Shown here in pieces: positions 1 to 6,698 of a stretch of 6,730 nt of DNA. Where the stretch lies: the NCBI GenBank assembly GCA_030151565.1, contig JASLDM010000016.1, forward strand, positions 1-6,730, read 5' to 3'. The position numbers were made by a program, and so were the translations under genes. Origin of the DNA: Flavobacterium sp. Its GTDB lineage: Bacteria; Bacteroidota; Bacteroidia; Flavobacteriales; Flavobacteriaceae. The stretch's first letter is position 1. Each line of letters opens with the position of its first letter. The notes beneath the pieces were generated by a model, which was not told the origin of the DNA, searched no databases, and was given only the letters and a program-made list of their open reading frames with translations.

Positions 1-12
1 AAATATAACAAA

Positions 13-40
13 AAAAACGCCTCGAAATCGAGGCGTTTTT
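13..40 (-). terminator. Intrinsic terminator downstream of the ompA-like gene, probably bidirectional
   Basis: A perfect inverted repeat forms a 12-bp stem (13-24 with 29-40) around an AAAT loop. Its core is the GC-rich ACGCCTCG/CGAGGCGT. Read on the minus strand, the hairpin runs straight into a T tract (the A run at 10-17), and it begins 21 bp past the ompA-like stop codon, the usual place for a rho-independent terminator. The plus-strand side also ends in a T run (36-40) followed by AT-rich sequence, so it could also stop a rightward transcript coming from outside the window. That second role is an inference, because the neighbouring gene is not visible. Confidence 0.9.
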
Positions 41-61
41 AAATTTATTTTGAACGTAAAA

Positions 62-1456
62 TTACTTTACTAAACGGATTTCAACACGTCTGTTCAACTC
101 TCTACCTTTTACAGTTTTGTTTGAAGCAATTGGTTCAGATGATCCGTATCCTTCAGAAGTTAATCTGTTAGATGCAATTCCTTTTTCAATCAAGTAAACT
201 TTTACAGCATTAGCTCTGTTTTTAGACAATGGAACGTTGATTCCGTCGTTTCCAGAAGCATCTGTATGTCCAGCGATATGGAATTTAGTATTTGGATATT
301 CTTTCATGATTTTCACGATATTATCCAATACTGGGTAAGATGAATCTAAGAAAGTGTATTTACTTGAATTAAACAATACAGTTTTTCCATAGTCGTTTAA
401 TTTTTTCACTTGCTCTTCTTGGATTTCAGGACATCCTTTATTAGAAGCAGGACCAGCAACATCTGGACACTCATCTAAATGATCAGGAACACCATCTCCA
501 TCTCTATCTGGCCAAGGACAACCTTTGTTTTCTTTTGGACCTGCTACTTCAGGACACTCATCTAAATTATCAGGAACTCCATCTCCGTCTGTATCAGGAC
601 ATCCTTTGAATTCAGCTAAACCAGGAACATCTGGACAAGCATCTAAATGATCAGGAATACCATCTCCATCAGTATCAGGACATCCGTTGAATTCAGCTAA
701 TCCAGGAACATCTGGACATTCGTCTAAATGATCAGGAATACCATCTCCGTCTGTATCAGGACATCCGTTGAATTCTTTTAAACCAGCAACATCTGGACAC
801 TCGTCATATTTATCCATAACTCCATCTCCGTCAGTATCTTTTCCTCCAAATTGGAAACGGATACCTGCAAAGTGTTGCATATGTGAAGCGATATCAACAT
901 TTGGCGTTCTAGTATCGTCAAATGAATGCTTGTAAGTAGATTGTACTGTAAGAGCGATATTATCTGTGAACCAGAAGTTTAATCCTAAACCTCCATTAAC
1001 TGTTCCTGCAGAAGCATCACCCATAAAAGTATATCCTCCTCCTACTAATAGGAATGGATCAACTACTTTGAATTTTAATAAGTCCTTGAAGCTGTATTTA
1101 ACTTCAGCATCAATTCCGTAGTAAGTTAAATCACCAGGATTGTAGATTTCGAAATTTTCAGCATCTGACTTGATGAATTTGTCAATTTTGTTAACCGACC
1201 CTACTACACCAAAAGAGAACCCATCACCTAAGTATCTTGATACATTTAAGTAAGATACTGATGGAAGGATGTTCCATTGGTCTTTCGCATTAAAATAACC
1301 TCCTAATCTATTAGAGAAGTTGCTTGTTGTACTAATCTTAGTATCAACAGCATTTGCTCCAATAGTCACCGCCCAAGGGTGATCAGCATTTTGTGCTTGA
1401 GAAGTTAATCCCGCGCAAAGAAGTGCTGCTGCAAATAATTTGTTGAGATGTTTCAT
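62..1456 (-). CDS. OmpA/OprF-family outer-membrane protein with five TSP3 calcium-binding repeats
   Basis: A 464-residue protein predicted to anchor the outer membrane to peptidoglycan. Residues 1 to about 22 are a Sec signal peptide (Lys-rich start, hydrophobic AAALLCAGL, likely cleavage near SQAQ). Residues ~23-204 look like an OmpA-type beta-barrel, with alternating aromatic strands ending in FAGIRFQF. Residues 207-343 are five 27-residue TSP3-like repeats, each with a DxDGDGxxD calcium-binding loop and two cysteines 12 residues apart, suggesting one disulfide per repeat. A Trp-Pro insert separates repeats 4 and 5. Residues ~355-464 are an OmpA C-terminal domain. Asp399 (GHTD) and Arg414 (SKNRA) are 15 residues apart, as are the diaminopimelate-binding Asp and Arg of Acinetobacter OmpA, and NRRVEI (455-460) is the usual end motif. 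The ATG fits the signal peptide and follows an A-rich leader without Shine-Dalgarno sequence. A matching promoter lies upstream and a terminator downstream. The family is secure; porin activity is not shown by sequence. Confidence 0.95.
   Translation of the reverse strand: MKHLNKLFAAALLCAGLTSQAQNADHPWAVTIGANAVDTKISTTSNFSNRLGGYFNAKDQWNILPSVSYLNVSRYLGDGFSFGVVGSVNKIDKFIKSDAENFEIYNPGDLTYYGIDAEVKYSFKDLLKFKVVDPFLLVGGGYTFMGDASAGTVNGGLGLNFWFTDNIALTVQSTYKHSFDDTRTPNVDIASHMQHFAGIRFQFGGKDTDGDGVMDKYDECPDVAGLKEFNGCPDTDGDGIPDHLDECPDVPGLAEFNGCPDTDGDGIPDHLDACPDVPGLAEFKGCPDTDGDGVPDNLDECPEVAGPKENKGCPWPDRDGDGVPDHLDECPDVAGPASNKGCPEIQEEQVKKLNDYGKTVLFNSSKYTFLDSSYPVLDNIVKIMKEYPNTKFHIAGHTDASGNDGINVPLSKNRANAVKVYLIEKGIASNRLTSEGYGSSEPIASNKTVKGRELNRRVEIRLVK
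428..838 (-). repeat. Tandem 81-bp coding repeats (five TSP3 units) within the ompA-like gene
   Basis: Five in-frame 81-bp units, each encoding 27 residues, lie at 758-838, 677-757, 596-676, 515-595 and 428-508. A 6-bp Trp-Pro insert (509-514) sits before the last one. The second and third units are the most alike: I count 7 differences over 81 bases, and several of those are silent. Units 1, 4 and 5 have diverged further. This pattern fits duplication of an internal unit more recent than the others, or gene conversion between units. The repeats form an extracytoplasmic calcium-binding linker between barrel and peptidoglycan-binding domain. Confidence 0.9.
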
Positions 1457-1492
1457 AACTTTTTGTTTTTTTTACTAAATCGTAATTTGGAG

Positions 1493-1524
1493 CAAAAATA
1501 CAACCTTATATTCTTATTTACAAA
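1493..1524 (-). promoter_or_regulatory. Bacteroidota-type promoter for the ompA-like gene
   Basis: On the minus strand, TATTTTTG (1500-1493) matches the Bacteroidota -7 consensus TAnnTTTG exactly. TTTG (1524-1521) stands 20 nt upstream as the -33 element, within the usual spacing for this phylum's primary sigma factor. Transcription would begin roughly 5-7 nt past the -7 element, giving a leader of about 30 nt that is A-rich and has no Shine-Dalgarno sequence. Having both elements at good spacing makes this the strongest promoter candidate in the window, consistent with an abundant outer-membrane protein. The start site itself is inferred. Confidence 0.75.
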
Positions 1525-1566
1525 ATATTCCGTTAATTTTAGCCCGTTTACCTTAATATTCTCGTT

Positions 1567-2763
1567 TTATTTAATAACTTTTAAGTCTTTTCCCACTTCT
1601 ATGAACGCTTGGATAGCTTTATCTAAATGTTCTTGTGTATGTGCTGCGGATAATTGAACACGAATTCTCGCCTTATCTTTAGGTACAACAGGAAAGAAGA
1701 ATCCGATTACATAAATTCCTTTTTCCAATAATCTATCAGCCATTTCTTGAGACAGCTTTGCATCATATAACATTACAGGTACAATAGCAGAATCTCCATC
1801 AATTATATCAAATCCAGCTTTTTTCATACCTTCTTTGAAATAATTTGTATTCCACTCTAATTTATCTCTTAGTGAGGTGTCTTTTTCCAAAACCTCAAAT
1901 ACCTTAATAGAAGCCCCTACAATAGCAGGTGATAATGAGTTTGAAAACAAATAAGGTCTAGATCGCTGTCTAAGAATTTCTATAATTTCTTTCTTAGCAG
2001 TTGTATATCCACCCATAGCTCCTCCTAGTGCTTTCCCAAGCGTTCCAGTAATAATATCTACGCGTCCCATTACGCCTTTTGCCTCCAAAGTACCTTTTCC
2101 TGTTGCTCCAATAAATCCAGCTGCATGACATTCATCAACCATTACTAAAGCATCGTATTTATCGGCCAAATCACAGATCTTATCCAATGGCGCTACTAAT
2201 CCGTCCATTGAAAACACTCCATCCGTAACAATGATTTTAAAACGGTGTCCCGCTTCATTAGCTTTTATCAATTGCTGCTCTAGATCTGCCATATCATTAT
2301 TCTCATAACGGTAACGCGCTGCTTTACACAAACGAACACCATCGATAATTGAAGCATGATTTAAACTATCTGATATAATCGCATCCTCTGCCCCTAAAAG
2401 CGGTTCAAAAACCCCACCATTAGCATCAAATGCCGCTGCATACAAAATGGTATCTTCTGTCCCATAAAAATCAGCTATTTTTTGTTCCAACGTTTTATGA
2501 ATATCCTGAGTTCCACAGATAAAGCGAACTGAAGACATCCCAAAACCATGAGAATCTAAAGCATCCTTTGCTGCCTGAACAACCTCTGGATGTGAAGACA
2601 ATCCTAAATAATTATTTGCACAAAAATTCAAAACCTTTTCACCTGTAGACACCGTAATTTCGGCTCCTTGAGGTGATGTAATAATTCGTTCCTTTTTAAA
2701 TAAGCCATTATCTTCAATAGCTTTCAATTCGCTCTGTAAATGACCTTTAATTTCTCCGTACAT
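1567..2763 (-). CDS. kbl: Glycine C-acetyltransferase (2-amino-3-ketobutyrate CoA ligase)
   Basis: A cytoplasmic PLP enzyme of the alpha-oxoamine synthase family that cleaves 2-amino-3-oxobutyrate with CoA to glycine and acetyl-CoA, the second step of threonine catabolism after threonine dehydrogenase. Its 398 residues match the E. coli enzyme in length and nearly in numbering. Lys244 (TGTLGKALGG) is the PLP Schiff-base lysine, Asp210 and His213 (VMVDECH) contact the cofactor ring, His136 (NHASIIDG) stacks on it, Ser185 (FSMDG) is conserved, and Arg368 (RIRVQLSAAHT) should bind the substrate carboxylate. FCANNYLGL and HGFGMSSVRFICGTQ also follow the KBL pattern, favouring KBL over the related serine palmitoyltransferase or 8-amino-7-oxononanoate synthase. 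The ATG start gives MYGEIKGHL, which aligns with the E. coli N-terminus. No threonine dehydrogenase gene adjoins it, unlike the E. coli kbl-tdh pair. No convincing terminator lies between it and ompA, so some read-through is possible. Confidence 0.95.
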   Translation of the reverse strand: MYGEIKGHLQSELKAIEDNGLFKKERIITSPQGAEITVSTGEKVLNFCANNYLGLSSHPEVVQAAKDALDSHGFGMSSVRFICGTQDIHKTLEQKIADFYGTEDTILYAAAFDANGGVFEPLLGAEDAIISDSLNHASIIDGVRLCKAARYRYENNDMADLEQQLIKANEAGHRFKIIVTDGVFSMDGLVAPLDKICDLADKYDALVMVDECHAAGFIGATGKGTLEAKGVMGRVDIITGTLGKALGGAMGGYTTAKKEIIEILRQRSRPYLFSNSLSPAIVGASIKVFEVLEKDTSLRDKLEWNTNYFKEGMKKAGFDIIDGDSAIVPVMLYDAKLSQEMADRLLEKGIYVIGFFFPVVPKDKARIRVQLSAAHTQEHLDKAIQAFIEVGKDLKVIK

Positions 2764-2799
2764 ATTTTTCTGTTTAAAAATGCTCGTTAATTTATATAC

Positions 2800-5700
2800 T
2801 TACAAATGTATCACATTTAATTCATCCCCGATATACAGTAAGGCTTTTTTAATTACCTCAAACCCCATATCTGTTAATGTTAAACCGTAATCTTCAATCT
2901 GGGTATGATGCTTTTTCTCTTCTTTCCCTGTTTTATAATCTAATAAATATACCTGATTTCCATCGACTAAAACCCGATCTGGAACACTATTTTTATGCGC
3001 TGCACTTATAATAACGCGCTCATTGTATACACGCCCATTTCCCGAAAAGAAATCTTGTAATTCAGAGTGAGTCACAATTCCTTTAATCACTTTTTCAAAA
3101 ATTTCTTTTTGATTTTCCTGAATCAGCCCTGACTCTATACTCAACATCAAAGCATTCTCCAAATCAGAAGGGACTTCAATAAAAGACATTATCTTATGCA
3201 CGATATTTCCATACTCGATAGCTTCTAAACTAACACTGTCCCACATCATCGCCTCACGTTGCGCAATCTTAATTGAATGAAATTCTAAAGGTTCCTTTAC
3301 CGTAACTATTGTTTTATTTTCAGCATCTTGCTCTTGCAAAACCACGCTAGGTTCAGACAGTCGCTCAGAATTTCCAAACTCAAATTCAAAATCTCCATCC
3401 GCATAAACTCCTTTAGACATCAAAAACTCCAAAAAGAATTTAGTCATATTATTTTTCAACTCTCCTTTAGAAGTAACATCTTTTCGGCTTATTACATACA
3501 ATTGTTCTTCTGGTCGAGTTAAAGCGACATAAAGTACATTGAGATTATCCAATAGTATTTCCTGTTCTTTTGCCTCATATAATCTTGATGCTAATTCACC
3601 ATATTCAGCAACTTCTTTTTTGGAATCTACCAAAGCTTTAGGAAAATCAATATCATCCTCTTCAATATCTAGCCATAGCTTATCTCTATTCGATCGAGAA
3701 TAATCTTCCTCAGCAAATGGAAATATAACCACAGGAAACTCTAGCCCTTTTGACTTATGAATAGTCATAATCTGAACCGCATCAACTCCTTCTGGAGTAG
3801 GAATACTGAACTTATGAAAATTATTCGCCCAATACTCCAAAAAATCAGCAATACTGTATTGGTTTTTTATAGTACGCTCCAATACCAAGTCCATAAAATA
3901 TAAGACATATGAGATTGATGCTTTATCTTGTAGAAAAGCACGCACAATATGCTCAACCGCTTCATATAATGATTTTCGTCTACAGGCTTTAAAAGAAATC
4001 ACTATTCCTTTTTGAGCCAACCATTTTTCTAAGTCTTTCTCGTTTTCCAATCTCATTCCTTCCACAATGAAATCATGTATTGGCACTCCTTCATTTTGTT
4101 TGGAAGCAACGAAATACAACAACATCGCCTTAGCTTCTTTATCTTGTGCATTGCGCAAAAAACGTAACACATTAATAATAAGTCGTACTTCGGTTGCGTT
4201 ATTAATCAATAAAGAATCGGAAGATAGAATAGGTATTTCTTGTTCTGTTAAATAATTAGCCAATGCTACTCCGTCAGAACGTTTTCTAGTCAAAATAACA
4301 ATATCACTATACAAAAACCCTTGTTCTTTTACCTTTAGGATAGTCTCAAAAGTAGCTTGAGTATATTGAGCTTCTTTAGTCACCTCTTCTTCATCTTCGT
4401 TTTTATCTAAATCCGCAATAAATCTAATGTTTACATATCCCCCTTCTTTGCTATTAACCTCTTGAAAACTGTTGTTTTCATATAGATCTTTATAATCTGG
4501 TTGCGAGAAATTTTTAGAAGCTGTTTTAAAAAAATCATTATTAAACGATATAATTTCAGAATAACTGCGATAATTTTTCCCTAAAACCACTGTTTCTTTA
4601 TCTGGATTAGAAAAAGGATTTTCGCCTTTACTTAATTCGATAAACTGCTCTGCTTTACCACCTCTCCATCGATAAATAGATTGCTTTGGATCTCCAACCA
4701 GCATTAACGTTCCCTTTACTCCAGCTTCATCCTCCCCTGCTAGAGCATTATCTATTAGAGGTATTAAATTCAGCCATTGCATTTCAGACGTATCCTGAAA
4801 TTCATCTATAAAAAAATGACGATATCGCTCTCCTAGTCGTTCATAGATAAAAGGAGCGGGCTGATTTTGAATTTCTTTATTAATTATGGAATTAAATTGT
4901 GTAATCGAAACTATATTTTGTTCTTCTTGAATTCTCTTTAGCTCTTGTCCAATTGTATTCAATAAAGATAACGGAGTAATATTCTTTAAAAAAGCCTCGT
5001 AAAAAGATCGTTTTGCATAACCTTCATATACTTGCTGTAGCAAACTTAAAAGTTCTGGTATATTGGCCTCAATGAGCTCTCTATCTTTAGCTGTTTTATT
5101 GATCGATATATCTTCAAATTCAAAATATCGTTTATGCGCTGGTTTAACCTCATCGTTTACAATAGCCTTTAGATGATTTGGAAAAGTACCTCTTGAAAAA
5201 GATTTTTCATCAATTCCATTGCTTTCGACAATTCCTAAAGCAACTGCTCCTATTTTCTTTGTTTCGGAAGTAAGTGTTTGTATTTCTGCTTTTAAAAAAT
5301 TTCGTACAGATACAAAATCAGGAAGTGTTTTCTTTTCAAACAACGCGATTTCTTCTCTATTATTTTCATTCATCAATAAATACCCCACTTCTAAAAGCTC
5401 TCGAGTTACATCCCAACTCTTATCATTATCCGCTTTATCAAGGGAAAAATCGATTAACAATTCAGTTAACTCCTTGTCAGAACCTGCTTTGGCAATTATT
5501 GCATCAACAGCCTCTTGTAACAATTCATCTGACTCTAATGAGACATCAAAAGTTATAGGTAGATTTAAGTCAAACGCAAAAGATCGAATTACTTTATGCG
5601 TAAATTTATCGATGGTAGAAATATCAAAAGCGGCATAATTATGAATAATACTCTTGATGATTTTAGCGGATTTATCTTGTATAAATCGTTCTTTTAAACC

Positions 5701-5955
5701 AGTCTCTAGAACTAACTGATCAAACATTCCCCGATATTTATCCAAAATATTTTCTTGAGAAAACGCATATAGCGAATTAACTGTTCGCGTTTTCATTTCC
5801 TCAACAGCTTTATTCGTAAAAGTTATTGCTAAAATCTTTTTATACGCGTCGTCTTGTCGGTCCATCAACAAGATTTTTAAGTATTCTTTTACAAGTGTAT
5901 GAGTTTTACCTGAACCAGCCGAAGCGTTATATATTGAAAATGAAGCAGTAGACAC
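2800..5955 (-). CDS. UvrD-family helicase with C-terminal PD-(D/E)XK nuclease, AddA/RecB-like
   Basis: A 1051-residue superfamily 1A ATP-dependent helicase-nuclease, predicted to unwind and degrade double-strand DNA ends for recombinational repair. Helicase motifs run in order: Walker A ASAGSGKT (11-18), Ia ITFTNKA (44-50), Walker B/II IDEFQDT (383-389), III LVGDPKQSIYRWRGG (419-433), IV NYRS (461-464), V MTIHKSKGLEF (730-740) and VI LYVALTR (808-814). A RecB-type nuclease follows from about residue 900: His920 (GNIVH), Asp993, Asp1006 and Lys1008 (LLDYKTG), then QIEDY (1019-1023). The 13-residue Asp993-Asp1006 spacing equals that of the catalytic aspartates of E. coli RecB, so the nuclease looks intact. 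It is shorter than typical AddA or RecB (about 1200). The start is GTG: an in-frame stop lies four codons upstream, and the next Met (32) falls beyond Walker A. No AddB- or RecC-like gene adjoins it, so AddA versus RecB naming is left open. Function is secure; partner and exact end-processing role are inferred. Confidence 0.93.
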   Translation of the reverse strand: MSTASFSIYNASAGSGKTHTLVKEYLKILLMDRQDDAYKKILAITFTNKAVEEMKTRTVNSLYAFSQENILDKYRGMFDQLVLETGLKERFIQDKSAKIIKSIIHNYAAFDISTIDKFTHKVIRSFAFDLNLPITFDVSLESDELLQEAVDAIIAKAGSDKELTELLIDFSLDKADNDKSWDVTRELLEVGYLLMNENNREEIALFEKKTLPDFVSVRNFLKAEIQTLTSETKKIGAVALGIVESNGIDEKSFSRGTFPNHLKAIVNDEVKPAHKRYFEFEDISINKTAKDRELIEANIPELLSLLQQVYEGYAKRSFYEAFLKNITPLSLLNTIGQELKRIQEEQNIVSITQFNSIINKEIQNQPAPFIYERLGERYRHFFIDEFQDTSEMQWLNLIPLIDNALAGEDEAGVKGTLMLVGDPKQSIYRWRGGKAEQFIELSKGENPFSNPDKETVVLGKNYRSYSEIISFNNDFFKTASKNFSQPDYKDLYENNSFQEVNSKEGGYVNIRFIADLDKNEDEEEVTKEAQYTQATFETILKVKEQGFLYSDIVILTRKRSDGVALANYLTEQEIPILSSDSLLINNATEVRLIINVLRFLRNAQDKEAKAMLLYFVASKQNEGVPIHDFIVEGMRLENEKDLEKWLAQKGIVISFKACRRKSLYEAVEHIVRAFLQDKASISYVLYFMDLVLERTIKNQYSIADFLEYWANNFHKFSIPTPEGVDAVQIMTIHKSKGLEFPVVIFPFAEEDYSRSNRDKLWLDIEEDDIDFPKALVDSKKEVAEYGELASRLYEAKEQEILLDNLNVLYVALTRPEEQLYVISRKDVTSKGELKNNMTKFFLEFLMSKGVYADGDFEFEFGNSERLSEPSVVLQEQDAENKTIVTVKEPLEFHSIKIAQREAMMWDSVSLEAIEYGNIVHKIMSFIEVPSDLENALMLSIESGLIQENQKEIFEKVIKGIVTHSELQDFFSGNGRVYNERVIISAAHKNSVPDRVLVDGNQVYLLDYKTGKEEKKHHTQIEDYGLTLTDMGFEVIKKALLYIGDELNVIHL
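2803..2810 (-). promoter_or_regulatory. Candidate -7 promoter element for kbl, inside the helicase 3' end
   Basis: On the minus strand, TACATTTG exactly matches the Bacteroidota -7 consensus TAnnTTTG and lies 39 nt before the kbl ATG. That would leave a leader of about 33 nt, close to the one inferred for the ompA-like gene. The element overlaps the last codons of the helicase gene (Ile-His-Leu) and ends next to its stop codon. I see no TTG or TTTG at the expected -33 distance, so it could be a weak promoter or a chance match in AT-rich DNA. The 36-bp gap between the genes would also allow co-transcription. Confidence 0.45.
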
Positions 5956-6068
5956 AAATATTTCTTATCTTTAAGTTAACTCTTAATCAATCTAGTTCTT
6001 TTTTATTTCTGAACAAAAATCACTAATTTTGAATAAAAATAATACTAATCTTTTAAATAATACGAATT
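5956..6068. other. Divergent intergenic region between the helicase-nuclease and sodA
   Basis: These 113 bp of very AT-rich DNA must carry the start signals for both divergent genes. The plus strand has a consensus -7 element for sodA. On the minus strand I find no TAnnTTTG match suitably placed before the helicase GTG. A TTG at 5990-5988 has only a poor TA-containing -7 partner, so the helicase promoter is unresolved. An interrupted inverted repeat, TTAAG-N6-CTTAA, occupies 5971-5986 on the helicase side. I see no small gene or structured RNA here. Confidence 0.6.
6024..6031 (+). promoter_or_regulatory. Candidate -7 promoter element for sodA
   Basis: TAATTTTG matches the Bacteroidota -7 consensus TAnnTTTG exactly and ends 37 nt before the sodA ATG, giving an A-rich leader of about 30 nt. 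The expected -33 TTG is absent. The DNA at that distance is T-rich (TTCTTTTTTATTTCT), so basal activity may be low or depend on an activator. The placement matches those of the other two candidate promoters in the window, which supports it. Confidence 0.6.
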
Positions 6069-6674
6069 ATGGCTTTCGAATTACCAAAATTACCTTATGC
6101 ATATGATGCTTTGGAACCAAACATCGATGCTCGCACTATGGAAATCCACCATACTAAACATCATAACGCTTACACTACTAACTTAAATGCTGCAATTGCA
6201 GGAACAGATTTAGAGGGAAAATCTATCGAAGAAATCCTTAAAAATCTTGACATGTCCAATGCTGCAGTTCGTAATAACGGAGGTGGATATTTTAACCACA
6301 ATTTATTTTGGGAAGTTATGTGTCCTAATGGAGGTGGAGAACCTACAGGTGAATTAGCTGACGCTATCACTAAGGACTTCGGTTCTTTTGCAAACTTTAA
6401 AGAAGCTTTTGCAAAAGCAGGTGCAACTCAATTTGGTTCAGGATGGGCTTGGCTTTGTGTAAAAGACGGAAAATTATCTGTTTGCGGAACTCCAAATCAA
6501 GACAATACTTTGATGCCTGGTGTAGGCTGTGGCGGAACTCCAATCTTAGGAATGGATGTTTGGGAGCACGCTTACTACTTAAACTATCAAAATAGACGTC
6601 CTGATTACATCACAGCTTTCTTCAATGTAATCAATTGGAACGAAGTAGCAAAAAGATTTTCTGAAGCAAAATAG
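6069..6674 (+). CDS. sodA: Superoxide dismutase, Mn-type (Fe/Mn family)
   Basis: A 201-residue cytoplasmic enzyme with no signal peptide that converts superoxide to hydrogen peroxide and oxygen. All four metal ligands of the Fe/Mn family are present: His27 (EIHHTKHHNAY), His77 (NHNLFW), Asp163 and His167 (DVWEHAYYLNYQNRRPDY). The second-shell glutamine lies in the C-terminal domain (Gln144, in TPNQDNTLMP), with Gly-Gly-Gly at 71-73 where Fe-type enzymes carry their glutamine. This arrangement indicates Mn preference, although iron or cambialistic use cannot be excluded from sequence. Length is normal for the family. It has four cysteines (85, 130, 139, 154), which I recall as common in Bacteroidota homologues and not as an anomaly. 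The ATG is preceded by an A-rich leader without Shine-Dalgarno sequence, and MAFELPKLPYAYDALEP is the canonical N-terminus. With its own promoter and a strong terminator 24 bp downstream of the stop, it looks monocistronic. Confidence 0.96.
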   Translation: MAFELPKLPYAYDALEPNIDARTMEIHHTKHHNAYTTNLNAAIAGTDLEGKSIEEILKNLDMSNAAVRNNGGGYFNHNLFWEVMCPNGGGEPTGELADAITKDFGSFANFKEAFAKAGATQFGSGWAWLCVKDGKLSVCGTPNQDNTLMPGVGCGGTPILGMDVWEHAYYLNYQNRRPDYITAFFNVINWNEVAKRFSEAK

Positions 6675-6698
6675 TACATTAATTATTTTTCTATTTAT

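Noticed and set aside
1415..1417. Cys14 in the OmpA-like signal peptide as a possible lipoprotein lipobox
   Set aside because: The residues before it are Ala-Leu-Leu, lacking the small residue needed at -1. The sequence continues as a normal signal peptide with a SQAQ cleavage region, and the mature protein has a barrel fold.
1501..1566. Possible terminator between kbl and the ompA-like gene
   Set aside because: I looked for an inverted repeat followed by a minus-strand T tract. Only short AT palindromes such as AATATT are present, too weak to call.
1448..1657. A 69-codon plus-strand open frame spanning the ompA-kbl spacer
   Set aside because: It overlaps the start of the ompA-like gene and the end of kbl, covers the ompA promoter, and encodes a Phe/Leu-rich product expected from reverse-reading AT-rich DNA.
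2764..2799. T5/A5 inverted repeat in the helicase-kbl gap as a terminator
   Set aside because: The stem would be only A-T pairs of about five bases with no GC core, so it is not a credible hairpin.
3328..4255. Two short plus-strand open frames (3328-3522 and 4067-4255) within the helicase gene
   Set aside because: Both are antisense to a continuous reading frame with conserved helicase motifs and have no supporting signals.
5219..5638. A 139-codon open frame antisense to the helicase-nuclease, and a second overlapping it at 5274-5558
   Set aside because: Both lie wholly inside a well-supported gene on the other strand, their products are low-complexity Ser/Leu/Asn-rich with no recognisable motif, and neither has promoter or start signals. 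They are antisense shadows.
6170..6370. A 66-codon minus-strand open frame inside sodA
   Set aside because: It lies opposite conserved sodA codons, including the His77 ligand region, and shows no family features.
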